From Jacaranda mimosifolia (lineage: Eukaryota; Streptophyta; Magnoliopsida; Lamiales; Bignoniaceae), in NCBI GenBank assembly GCA_018894105.1, contig CM032128.1, forward strand, positions 10,831,001 to 10,895,000: 64,000 nucleotides of DNA. Reading direction: 5' to 3'. The position numbers and the translations under genes are program-made. A model generated the notes under the pieces. The model saw only the letters and a program-made list of their open reading frames with translations. It did no database searches and had not been told where the DNA came from. Within the stretch, counting starts at the first letter, position 1, and each line of letters starts with the position of its first letter. Shown here piece after piece: positions 52,587 through 63,924 of the stretch.

Positions 52587-53275
52587 ACATATATATATGT
52601 CCATGAATTGTCAAAAGACATTCTTATATAGCTGTGTGTAAAAGAATGCCAAAGATAATAAATTGGAACAATTCTGGTGGAGATGTTATAAGCTAAGGTT
52701 CTCTCCACGCTAAGCGACTACAAGGTGCAAGTTGCAATTGATCACTCACAGCAATCAGCTAAAGTAAACATTACACCTTTCACAATAACATTAAATTGTT
52801 GGGTTAATTCAAGAAGTGATTCAAGCCCGCAATTTGAACGCAAAATATTGCAAAGAGATACATGAACAAATTGGTAAAGAATAAAAAAACTAAAAAGGAC
52901 AAGCCCGCTGCAAGAGAAATCACCTTAATGTCCCCGATTGAAACCCCATAATCTAAATTGGATATGTACAACTTAGTTCCAGTTTCAATACAGGACGCTC
53001 GACCACCACCAGAGAACATGTCGTGGCCCCAAGCGGATTCAGCTGCCTATACCACGCGATATTTCATCAGCACCCAAAAGAAGAAAGAATACAAATCCTC
53101 CACAACCATAAACATTAAAAGCAATACTTACCTTGGGGATTGCGTAAGTAGCAGCGCGATTGGCGGAGCGGTTACGCAAACGGCGGGCGGGACCGTCGAG
53201 CGGCGGATTTTCTGTTAGTCTTAATTAGATCATCAAGTCATATCCAACGTAGCACCTGACATCTTCTTTGCTATA

Positions 53276-53304
53276 TGTGTGTGTGTATATATATATATAT
53301 ATAT
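53276..53304. repeat. (GT)n(AT)n microsatellite
   Basis: A GT run passes into an AT run just upstream of the ALY start codon (minus strand). Confidence 0.9.
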
Positions 53305-53309
53305 TTATT

Positions 53310-53612
53310 TACGAAAAATATATTTTTAGCCCACTCAAAAAGTGGTTTAGTCCCGTGTTAAAAATAAAATAAAATATTGAAATACCGTCTTATATTTTTA
53401 AAAACAGTTAAAAAACCTTCTGAGACTATAGGTGGAATGTACACGCCCTCCAAAAATGCGAGTGGTTGTGATTTTTTTATAGATAAAATGATTATTATAC
53501 CCTTAGTATATCAACTATTAGATATTTTTATTTAAATGAACGATCCAGATTTAATAGTACTTAATATTTATAAAAAAAATATATAAAAAATTATTTATAC
53601 ATTTATATATAG
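53310..53612 (+). mobile_element. Left-arm remnant of a small MULE-like element
   Basis: The order of motifs follows the arm of the element at 27334: a 'tttagccca'-type end, a GTG/CAC-rich middle, then 'attattatacccttagtata' and 'aactattaga', compared with 'ataattatgcccttattcat' and 'tcgttggatc' at 27510-27550. Only one arm is visible. The other arm would lie beyond MULE-B if MULE-B inserted into it. Confidence 0.35.
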
Positions 53613-54179
53613 AGTTAATTAGAAAAAAATTCCTAATCCTACTTTCAATTTAGTGATCAGTCCCCATTTGAATTATTTCACACAAAACTCCCCACTTTTT
53701 CACAAAAGTTAGGAATTACTCCCCATATTTTTCAGAAAGACCAGTATACCCTTGCAGCTGGAAAAAACAACAAAAAAACCTCGAAAATGCGTTCTCTCTT
53801 AAGAAGAACGCTTCTTATTTTCTTTATTGTCTTGAATCCAACCTTTCTAAGCGCCAAAAGAAAAGGGCGCGAAACCGTTCCTCTACCACTGTCGCGAGAA
53901 GAAGAAGAAGAAGAAGAAGTGGGAAAAAAAAAACAACAACAACAAAATTTCTGCCATTTTACTGCGACAATGGAACGAAAAACAGCTGCAAAGAGAAGCG
54001 AAGTAAAAAAACAAGTGACTGAAAGGAACAAAGGTATGTTTTCTGCATTTGAAACTTCAAATGTCCGTGATTTTTCAGTGTTTCACTCATTTCTTGTCTA
54101 TTTTCTCATGTTTAGGGTTTTTATTCAGTTTTTAGTCGTTAAATAGTTGGACCCATTTGATATATGGTTTCTATTGTGA

Positions 54180-56040
54180 GATTGGAAGTTCTGATTTGTA
54201 CTTGAAGGTCATGAAAGTTGCACTTCACCTTTAAGGGATTTATACTTCTTTTTAAACAAAAAGTGTACGGAAAAATTATATTTTAAAACTATCTGAATGT
54301 GGTGGTGTGTTATCTGTAGTACAGAACTTGAAAGCATGCAGTATACATTAGCAAAAGTGTAGTATATAATGTGGGTAGCTTCAGTACAATTTGGAAGCAA
54401 ATGTAGTATAAAACAATCAAATTGGTAGTATACTTTAGATATAAGTGTGGAATATAATCTGAGTAGGCACAGTACATTTTAGTAGCAAAGCAGTATAAAA
54501 CATTCAAACGAGCAGTGTACTTTAGGCATAGGTGTTATATATGATCTGTTGCAGCAGTACATTTTAGAAACAAATGTATGTAATATAAAGTATTCAAACT
54601 TGCAGTATACATTAGGCAAAAGATAGTATATAATGTGAATAAACGCATTACCTTTAAAAAGCATCTGGAGTACACTTTAGCCAAAAGTGCTGTATAAAAC
54701 ATCTATTGGTGCAGTACACTTTAGGCATAAGTATAGTATAAAGCAAACTGCCAGTACGGTTTAGGCAAAAATGTAAGTGCAGGGCATTTCAGACACAAAT
54801 GCAATATACAATCTGTTTTGTAGAAGTACATTTTAGAAACAAATTTATGTGGTATAAAGCATTCAAGATTGCAGTATACATTAGGCAAAAGGTAGAATAT
54901 AATATGTGCTATATTTTAGAAGCATTTGGAGTACACTTTAGGCAAAAGTGTAGTATAAAATCTCCATTGGAGCAAAGTAGTATAAAACATGCAAACTGGC
55001 AGTACACTTTAGGCATAAGGGCAGTATGAAGCATTCAAACATGCAGTACATTTTAAGAGCATCTGGAGTATACTTCAGACAAAGGTGTAGTATAAAATCT
55101 CTGTTGAAGCAAATTAGTACAAAACATGAAAACGTGCAGTACACTTTAGACATAAGTGTAGTATGAAGCATTAAAACCTGCAGTACATTTTAAGGGCATC
55201 TGGAGTACACTTTGGACAAAGGTGTAGTATAAAATCTCTGTAGGTGCAGTACATTTTAGGAACAAATGCAGTATAAAGCATTCAAGATTGCAGTATACAT
55301 TAGGCAAAAGGTAGAATATAATCTGTGCTACAGTTTAGAAGCATTTGGAGTACACTTTAGGCAAAAGTGTAGAATAAAATCTCCATTGGAGCAAAGTAGT
55401 ATAAAACGTGCAAACTGGCAGTACACTTTATGCATAAGTGCAGTATGAAGCATTCAAACATTAAGTACATTTTAATAGCATATGGAGTACACTTTGGACA
55501 AAGGTGTAGTATAAAATCTCTGTTGAAGCAAAGTAGTACAAAACATGAAAACGTGCAGTACACTTTAGGCATAAGTTTAGTATGAAGCATCCAAACATGC
55601 AGTACATTTTAAGAGCATCCGGAGTACACTTTGGACAAAGGTGTAGTATAAAATCTCTGTAGGTGCAATACATTTTAGGAACAAATGCAGTATAAAGCAT
55701 TCAATCTGACAGTACACTTCAGGCATAAGGGTAGTATGTAATCTATGTTGCTGCAATATATAATAGCAGCATTTTAGTACATAAACATTCAGCCTGCATT
55801 ATACATTAACTTAAAATGTAATATATAATCTTAGCATATGCAGCACATTTTAGAAGAAACTGAAGTATAAAACCTTTATTACTGCAGTATACATTAAATG
55901 GAACTTTAGTATATAATCTGTATAGAATAACTGAAAGTGTAGTATATATTATGTGTTTCTATAGTACATTTTTGAAGATATTTTAGTAGAAAATATTCAT
56001 GCTTTTAGTACACACTATCTAAAAGGGTTACTTTATTATT
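54180..56040 (+). repeat. Minisatellite in intron 1 of the Ulp1-type gene of MULE-B
   Basis: Irregular units of about 85-90 bp carry 'gcagtacattttagaagcat', 'gtacactttaggcaaaagtg' and 'gtagtataaaatctctgt'. It has the same position and sense-strand wording as 25735-26600 of MULE-A. Short open frames on both strands are products of the periodicity. Confidence 0.9.
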
Positions 56041-57699
56041 TGTTAATATACTATTTTTTTTTTGGCCTTGCAGCAAAGCCAAGACGTTGTGAGGTCTGTT
56101 CTCGTTGCTCCCCCCAATATTTTCATAGTAAATTGGAGCTTGTGAAGTCCAAGATGGGGTCCAAACATTTTGATGCATTGAAGAAGACCCCTTTCTATAT
56201 ATACATGGATATGCCGAAGTTAAGTTCAAGTTTCATTCGACTTGAAGCTATACTTAGGAGGTTTGACTCAAAAAAGCTCTCATTTCATTTTGCGGAGGGG
56301 GTTGAGGTTCCTTTTTCTGCAGCTGAATTTTCAATGGTTTTAGGGTTGCCACATGTGGGGCAATCTGTTGACATAACATTGAAGATAAAGTCTTCAACTT
56401 TTGAGCGGCTTTTTTCTGGAAAGCTGCAGAATATAACTAGATCTGAAATAGCTAAAAAACTTGAGGAGTATGTATATAAGGATAGTGTGGAGGACTTAAA
56501 TGATTTTTCTAGGTTGTACATAGTTTTGTTTTTAATTGTATTTTGTTTCCAACATCTAATTACTGGACTCCACGATTTCTCCTACCATACTTGGACAATT
56601 TGTCCAGAGTTGGTCTGTATGCATGGGGCAAAGCTGCATACAGGTTTCTTGTGCAAGATATGAGGAACCATTTAGGAGTAGGTGGAAAAACAAGAAAGAA
56701 GTACATTGATGGGTGTACAGTAGGGTTGATGGTAAGTGTTTGCTTCATTTTTCTAATAGCATTGATTATATTTATATTGAAGTGAGTATAATTTTTAGAT
56801 TTATGAATGACAGGCATGGGTTTATGAACGCATCCCATCACTAGCTACACCAGTGAGTTTGTTTGAGTTTCCACGCTTTTACCGGTGGAAGGATAGCAAA
56901 CTCCCACAAAATGTGGAGCAGGCAGAGAAGAAGTTGAAGCAAGTTACAGCAGATATGGTAATAATTGTAATAATTCATTATTTGTTGTTTGTATAATAAT
57001 TTGAATTTGATAATTATTTCCATTGTAATAGGTTGTAGACCTCAACCCTGCTCCAGAGGAGTTAGAATTGGCAGATTTGATCAAGAAATCAGAGGCTGCC
57101 AGTACTGTCATGAATGAAGTCCATGTCTGTGATCATACAATATATGAAGCAATGATTGCAGCGAACGGAGAAGAAATTAAATCATTGAAAGAAAAAATTG
57201 CTTCAATGGAATACATGGTAATGAAGGAGCAGGGTGAGGAGGAGCATCCAACTGAGGAAGAGACTAATGCGGTGGAGCTTGAGGAGGAAGTTGGTGAATA
57301 TGTGCATGAGGGGGTACTTGATTTGGTACATGATGCACAGAAAGAAGGGGATGATTCTGAAGACATGGTGGATGAAGAAAGTCGAACCAAAAAACGTCAT
57401 GATCCTTCAGATTCCCCCAGACCATTGAAGACAGCACATTATATACCAATTGAAGGGGCTGCGAGGAATATGAGATTGAAGTGGCTAATGTCATGTCTTC
57501 GATTGTGACAAATGTGCGCAATCGAGAAGATAGGAAGCGAAAATAGAAATCTCCAGATTTTGTCAGCCCCCCCAGCACCACACCAGCCAAAAGAGCAAGA
57601 CAAGTGACAAAGACCTACCGTGCTCGTCCTCGTGCACGAAAAAATAAAGAACAAGAGCAGAAGAAGGTGTTGTACACTACTTAATGTTTTATTTTTTTC

Positions 57700-58440
57700 C
57701 TACTTGCATTTCATTTGTAAACTGTCTGTTTGTAATAAGTATTATGATATCTTATACTTGATGGGTTGATATTTGCACTTAATGGATGATGTCTTATACT
57801 TCATATTATTGATACTTGCACTTATGTGCTCATCTTTTCTACCTCAGCAGTTGACACTTTACACCTTTTTATGGGCTTGAGTTTTGTACTCCATGTTGGG
57901 GTATTTGTACTTCATGTGCTCGTCTATTCTACCTCAGCAGTTGATACTTTGTTTTTATGGGCTTGAGTTTTGTACTCCATGTTGGTGGTATTTGTACTTC
58001 ATGTGCCATCTATTCTACCTCAGCAGTTGACACTTTACACCTAATGTGCTTGAGTTTTGTACTCCAACTGCACTTTACACCTAATGTGCTTGAGTTTTGT
58101 TCTCCATGTTGGTGGTATTTGTACTTCATGTGCTCATCTATTCTACCTCAGCAGTTGACACTTTACACCTAATGTGCTTGAGTTTTGTTCTCCATGTTGG
58201 TGGTATTTGTACTTCATGTGCTCATCTATTCTACCTCAGCAGTTGACACTTTACACCTAATGTGCTTGAGTTTTGTTCTCCATGTTGGTGGTATTTGTAC
58301 TTCATGTGCTCATCTATTCTACCTCGGCAGTTGACACTTTACACCTATGTGCTTGAGTTTTGTACTCCATGTTGGTGAAGTCTGTACTTTCATGTGTTTA
58401 TCTTTTATATTTCAATAGTTAATACTTGGTTCCTATGTGC
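57700..58440 (+). repeat. 88-bp minisatellite inside the Ulp1-type gene of MULE-B
   Basis: Units of 88 bp contain 'gtatttgtacttcatgtgct', 'catctattctacctcagcag' and 'ttgacactttacacctaatg'. It is positionally equivalent to the 44-bp array of MULE-A, and 88 is twice 44. Confidence 0.92.
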
Positions 58441-59689
58441 TGTGTTTGTACCCCAGGTGGCACATGAACCAACCCAGGTGGCAAATGAACCAATCGAAGT
58501 GGCACAAGATTCAATCCAGGTGGCAAAAGAACCAATCCTGGTGGTAGATGAACAAGTCACCCCAAAGACTGAAGTGGCCAATCCCTATAAAGGAAGGACT
58601 GATTATAGAGGACTTGCTCTTATTCCAGTAGAAGAGCGAGAAGTCATCGACCACTTTGTCGGAAGAGATAATTTGAGGTAACAAAATTTGCTTATTGTTT
58701 TTCTATTGCATAAATTGGTATCTGAACACACAATTAACAATTGTGTAGGGTAACCGTCTGGGAAGGAGCAAGACATCTTCTGAATGGAAGAGACTTTTGT
58801 GAGCTCTTATTTGGAGGAGAACTTACCGGCGACATAGTGGACTGTTACATGTCGATATTATGTAGCCCATCTTTTAGCAACAACTGTCAGCACAAGGTGT
58901 GGTTTACGTCCTCAATAGCGCAGGTATATGACAGTTTCCTAACTTAATTTAGTACACGGTGAGAGATGAGTCTAACCATTTGTTTTATATTTCATAAGCT
59001 GATATATTAGACCGAATAGATGAACGCAACATGAAGGATATTACGGATGAAGAATTTGTGGAGATGATGCTTAAGCTTAACAGCTTCACCTGTTCAGATT
59101 TGGAAGAGCTGACGGTAGATGTTTTAAACAACTGTCGCTACATAATCCTACCGATTTGCCGGCGCCAGCACTGGTTCTTAGTTGTCCTTGACACATCCAC
59201 TCGTTCTTTTTTATACATGAATTCAATAATGGCCCCCAGATACAAACCGATAGCTGTTGCCATTGTAAGTTTGCTTTCTTTCCGTACGATTTCCCATTGC
59301 AAATTTGTGGAGTCAACAATTGATAAATTTTTTGTAGGCTTCATTTTATTCTCGGTACATTAGGCTTTCACTGGGGAGTCGTGTGGATGAAAAGCTACAG
59401 CAGAGGAAAAGTAGGCAGCAAGTGGGTACAGTGGATTGTGGTGTCTATGTATGCCTCTGGGCAGAAGGTTTTGCTAGGGACACCCCCGTGTTCTGGAGGA
59501 ATGCTGGAACAATTAATGTTGATAAATATCGTGCGAAAATGGCGCATAGAATATTAACTCATGAAAATGCCAGGATTTGAAGCACTTATATGTAAATACA
59601 TGTGTAACTTGAAGCATAATTTGTTTATAATATTGTTTTGTAGCTAAGTGTAATTTTCCAGTAACTATTTATAACTTAAATTCAACTGA

Positions 59690-60810
59690 AACAGGGCTGG
59701 GAATTTGAATACAAACTTGGGGGCAATGAGGTACAAACCAGGGAAAATGAAAGTATAAAATGTGTTTCGGGGACGGACACTCAAATTCTATTGAGATAAG
59801 GCGGGGATCCTGAGTACAATTCATGAAAACTGGAGTACAAATTGAAACAGATGGTGTATAAAATGGGCTTCGTGGATGTACACTTCAAGAGAATTAAAAT
59901 CGGGTGGCAGATTCGAGAGCATTTTGGGGGCAATGAGGTACAAACCAGGGAAAATAAAAGTATAAAATGTGTTTCGGGGACGGACACTCAAATTCTATTG
60001 AGACAAGGCGGGGATCCTGAGTACAATTCATGAAAACTGGAGTACAAATTGAAATAGATGGTGTATAAAATGGGCTTCGTGGATGTACACTTCAAGAGAA
60101 TTAAAATCGGGCGGCAGATTCGAGAGCATTTTGGGGGCAATGAGGTACAAACCAGGGAAAATGAAAGTATAAAATGTGTTTCGGGGACGGACACTCAAAT
60201 TCTATTGAGACAAGGCGGGGATCCTGAGTACAATTCATGAAAACTGGAGTACAAATTGAAACAGATGGTGTATAAAATGGTCTTCGTGGATGTACACTTC
60301 AAGAGAATTAAAATCGGGCGGCAGATTCGAGAGCATTTTGGGGGCAATGAAGTACAAACCAGGGAAAATGAAAGTATAAAATGTGTTTCGGGGACGGACA
60401 CTCAAATTCTATTGAGACAAGGCGGGGATCCTGAGTACAATTCATGAAAACTGGAGTACAAATTGAAACAGATGGTGTATAAAATGGGCTTCGTGGATGT
60501 ACACTTCAAGAGAATTAAAATCGGGTGGCAGATTCGAGAGCATTTTGGGGGCAATGAGGTACAAACCAGGGAAAATAAAAGTATAAAATGTGTTTCGAGG
60601 ATGGACACTCAAATTCTATTGAGACAAGGCGGGGATCCTGAGTACAATTCATGAAAACTGGAGTACAAATTGAAACAGATGGTGTATAAAATGGTCTTCG
60701 TGGATGTACACTTCAAGAGAATTAAAATCGGGCGGCGGATTCGAGAGTATTTTGGGGTCAATGAGGTACAAACCAGGGAACATTAAAGTACAATCTGCAA
60801 CAAATAAAGT
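59690..60810 (+). repeat. 207-bp tandem repeat, about five units
   Basis: Near-identical units start at 207-base steps (for example the 'gggacggacactcaaattct' word). Each unit holds four GTAC words. It lies downstream of the Ulp1-type gene stop. Because 207 is a multiple of three, similar 60-68 codon frames recur on both strands, but each unit has stops. Confidence 0.95.
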
Positions 60811-61180
60811 ATAAAATCTGTTTTGTTCAAGTACACTTATTGTAAATGAATAATTATTCTCCACTAATTGTAATGATGGGCAAGTACAATAATTTGAGAG
60901 CATCGGATTTGGTGTTGTACGGATTTGCTATGTTTCATAAGGTGGATATGTTCGACAAATTCTCATTTGTTTACATCCATGAAAGCATAGGTATTCTTTC
61001 ATTACCGCGATTGATAACATTCATCCGTTGAACACTACTGAATAACAACTGAAAATTCTTAATATTATTTTATTCATATTATAAAATATTTTGGTGATTA
61101 ACTACCAAGAATTCAAAATCAAATCTTTGAACAAATTTCATTGCCCAAGAATATTAGTAAAATTTTGAAGATATTAAGTA
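60811..61180. other. Unique spacer between two arrays
   Basis: Non-repetitive AT-rich sequence. The open frame 60846-61031 has no family features. Confidence 0.5.
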
Positions 61181-61995
61181 CAAAGTTGCCCAAGAGAGGT
61201 GCAAATGGGGCCAAATCAGGTACAATTATCCAGTTTTGAGGTACAAATGTTGGCTACTTTACTAAACAACATGCTAGGCTGCTATGTTCGCGATAAATCA
61301 CCCGCTTCATTGCCCAAGCGAGGTGCAAATGGGGCCAAATCAGGTACAATTATCCAGTTTTGAGGTACAAATGTTGGCTACTTTAGTAAACAACATGCTA
61401 GGCTGCTATGTTCACGATAAATCACCCGCTTCATTGCCCAAGCGAGGTGCAAATGGGGCCAAATCAGGTACAATTATCCAGTTTTGAGGTACAAATGTTG
61501 GCTACTTTAGTAAACAACATGCTAAGCTGCTATGTTCACGATAAATCACCCGCTTCATTGCCCAAGCGAGGTGCAAATGGGGCCAAATCAGGTACAATTA
61601 TCCAATTTTGAGGTGCAAATGTTGGCTACTTTAGTAAACAACTTGCTAGGCTGCTATGTTCACGATAAATCACCCGCTTCATTGCCCAAGCGAGGTGCAA
61701 ATGGGGCCAAATCAGGTACAATTATCCAGTTTTGAGGTACAAATGTTGGCTACTTTAGTAAACAACTTGCTAGGCTGCTATGTTCACGATAAATCACCCG
61801 CTTCATTGCCCAAGCGAGGTGCAAATGGGGCCAAATCAGGTACAATTATCCAGTTTTGAGGTGCAAATGTTGGCTACTTTAGTAAACAACTTGCTAGGCT
61901 GCTATGTTCACGATAAATCACCCGCTTCATTGCCCAAGCGAGGTGCAAATGGGGCCAAATAGGTACAATTATCCAGTTTTGAGGTACAAATGTTG
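61180..61995 (-). repeat. 124-bp tandem repeat, between six and seven units
   Basis: 'ttgcccaagcgaggtgcaaa' and 'ggtacaattatccagttttg' recur at 124-base steps (near 61311, 61435, 61559, 61683, 61807 and 61931). Two GTAC words occur per unit. It ends at the stop codon of the MULE-B transposase. Confidence 0.95.
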
Positions 61996-61996
61996 G

Positions 61997-63913
61997 CTAG
62001 TTTACTGATTCTTTGCAAGTTCGACGATTATGCCCTGTTCTACCACACCTCTTACACTTAATGGCACGCTTCTCAATCTGTGATGGAATCCTCTGTGTCC
62101 TTCTCCGCCCAGGCTGAGATCGACAATCAGGTGCATGAATGACGTCGTCATCATCTACATGGAACATATGCATATCAAACGTAGGAATAGGATTTATAAC
62201 TGCTTGGTATGCTTGTTGATACATCTCAACTCGGTAGTATTGATCTGTGAAGTCATATGGTGAAAGTGACTTTGACTCGATAGAAGCACAAGCATGTATG
62301 CATGGTATCTTATCAATCTGCCATGCTCCGCAAGAACAAACTCTGTTATGTAAATCTATAGCATACGATTTGTCTTGCTCAATCACCTCAAAGCTCCAAC
62401 CGCTAGACATGACAACTTTTAAGTTGCGAGAGCGCATATGATTGATTGCCAACTTTTTCTCTTGCTTGGGACATAATTGACCAACCATCTTATGAGATTC
62501 TTCTCTCCTACCATGCATCATAACCATTATTTGCATGCGTATGTGATCAACCATGGCTGCAACTGGCATAAATCGGGCTGGTTTAACCCAATTATTCCAA
62601 CATTCTGCTTGATTATTGTTTATTACCCCCCATCGATCTCCACTGAATAAGGAGTTTGCCCAACAGGTTGGGTCAGACTGCATAATAAAGCCTCTGGCAA
62701 GCGGCATTGACTCCAAGATGCTGTCTATATGTCGGGTATACTCCTGCCTTGTAGGCGCATATGCAGCTTTCATAAAAATAGAACACCAATGTTTCTTGTT
62801 ATGTAGAGGGTACTTCCTTAATACCTGAATTCAAAATAATAGAACAATAATGGGCTTAATGTTATGAAGTAGAGCTTATTTCACATAATTATCTCACAAA
62901 CAGAGATAGAGCACACTTACTTGTTTCTTGAAGTTATCCACTAAGTGTCTCAAGCAATATGCATGATGGCTACCAGGAAATATCATGGGGAGGGCCTTAA
63001 GAAGACCAGGATGTCGATCGGAGAAGAAAGTAAACCTTGATAAGCCAGGCAAATATTCAGAATCTAAGACACTTCTCAGCTTTAAGCAGAACCACTCCCA
63101 ATTCATATCATTTTCAGAGTCAACAACTGCATATGCTAACGTGAATAAGTCATCATTGGCGTCCTTACTGACTGCGCTGAGTAAGACTCCTTTGAATTTA
63201 TTTTTAATATGGGTGCCGTCCAAGAATATCAATGGCCTGCATCCCCTAAGAAAACCAAGAAGGCAGGCACTAAAACAAATAAATAGCCGACGAAATTTTC
63301 GACTGATTGGGTCAATCTCACAGTCTGCAATACTTCCAGGGTTTGTTCTATTCACAGCATCACAGTACCACCTCAACTTATCATAAGATCCCTTCTCAGC
63401 TCCATGGATGTCATGCATAGCTAATTCCTTACCCATCCATGCTTTATGGTACCTAAGTTCCACACCATATTCTCTGTGGATATCTTTCAATATGGTGCAG
63501 GGCCGATAACATGGCTCTGATCTCAATTTATTCTTCACTACATTAGCAACCCAAGCGGAATCGGCTTTAGGATGTCCCCTTGTCCGAAGATTAGCCTCAC
63601 CACATGTGTGCTCTAGATTACATTTTCGAATGCCAAATAATTTATCAGCTTCATGCCTTGATGCATAGATTCTCCATTTGTAATTTTCATCACTGCAAAC
63701 GGCTATGATTTTTTTGCTGTCATTTTTCTTGTATTTAAATGACCGCAAAGTAGACACTGCATAATTCTCAAGCATAATTCTGAACTCGTGAGCATCATTG
63801 AATGTTTGACCCTCCCCATATATGCAATTCCTCCATGCATCAATTGAGTTGCTAATTAAAGCCAATTAATTGTGCGATGCACTGGTCGAACCAATTTCCT
63901 CCTCCACTACATC
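61997..63913 (-). CDS. MULE-B transposase (MURA-like), catalytic core intact, one N-terminal stop, 5' exon outside the window
   Basis: Exons on the minus strand: 63913-62921 and 62824-61997. Counting from the codon at 63865, about 590 residues are open. The core has Asp216 (FLDGTHIKNKFKG), Asp283 (FFSDRHPGLLKAL), the C-x2-H motif (YCLRH, 304-307) and Glu389 (NNNQAECWNNW). A SWIM finger follows (CSCGAW..CIH, about 478-492), then a C-terminal CX2CX4HX4C zinc knuckle (CKRCGRTGHNRRTC). It is expected to bind the element ends and cut and paste the DNA. A TAA at 63868-63866 replaces the Glu of the MULE-A copy, just inside this exon. The PB1-like first exon lies beyond the window. The rest of the frame is clean, so this is much the younger or better preserved of the two copies. 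Confidence 0.9.
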
Positions 63914-63924
63914 CCTTGAGGATG

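Larger units (their letters stand above)
43236..53262 (-). pseudogene. ALY/REF-type mRNA export adaptor (THO complex subunit 4), decayed
   Basis: ALY proteins bind mRNA through one RRM and link THO/TREX to nuclear export. Exons on the minus strand: 53262-53132 (MSGATLDMT.., DDLIKTNRKSAA, then GPARRLRNRSANRAATYAIP), 53046-52924 (SAWGHDMFSGG, GTKLYISNLDYGVSIGDIK), 48362 to about 48290 (ELYAEVGGLKRYMIHYDRSG), about 48230-48035 (GTAEVVFSR, RYNNVQLDGKPMK) and 43413-43236 (RGFGRSHGRG, ISAEDLDADLEKYHAN). Lesions: a 2-bp loss after MSGATLDMT, a further frame change before GPARR, two stops replacing Arg-Ser after DRSG, a doubtful acceptor before GTAEVV, and a stop after VVFSR. Introns are still present, so it is not a processed copy. 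Intron 2 holds the solo LTR at 49166-52225. Confidence 0.9.
53970..59580 (+). pseudogene. MULE-B Ulp1-type (C48-like) protease gene, frame broken
   Basis: Exons: 53970-54033 (MERKTAAKRSEVKKQ), 56074-56731 (KPRRCEVCSRCSPQ, FSAAEFSMVLGLPHVGQ, NYWTPRFLLPYLDNLS), 56814-56957 (AWVYERIPS), 57032 to about 57666 (coiled coil, acidic EEE runs, then basic RARPRARKNK), 58457-58677 (five VAxEP-type repeats, YKGRTDYRG), 58749-58923, about 59001-59264 (CRRQHWFLVVLDTS) and 59338-59580 (QQVGTVDCGVYVCLWAE). His, Gln and Cys of the C48 site are present; the acid position, 17 residues after His, is Asn (YMNSI). Lesions: 1-bp loss near 56525, 1-bp loss near 57460, TAG near 57545 and an unresolved junction at 58998. 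The N-terminal domain may be DUF1985-like. Its role in the transposon is unknown. Confidence 0.85.

Noticed and set aside
53787..53969. Longer N-terminal start for the MULE-B Ulp1-type gene
   Set aside because: The extra part is a low-complexity Glu/Lys/Gln run in the terminal-repeat-proximal region; alignment with MULE-A begins near the Met at 53970.
59781..60654. Series of 60-68 codon frames on both strands, spaced 207 bases
   Set aside because: They are repeats of one non-coding unit, each with stops, lying downstream of a gene.
61284..61962. Five overlapping 60-67 codon frames
   Set aside because: Created by the 124-bp tandem repeat; the unit is not a multiple of three, so no continuous frame exists.
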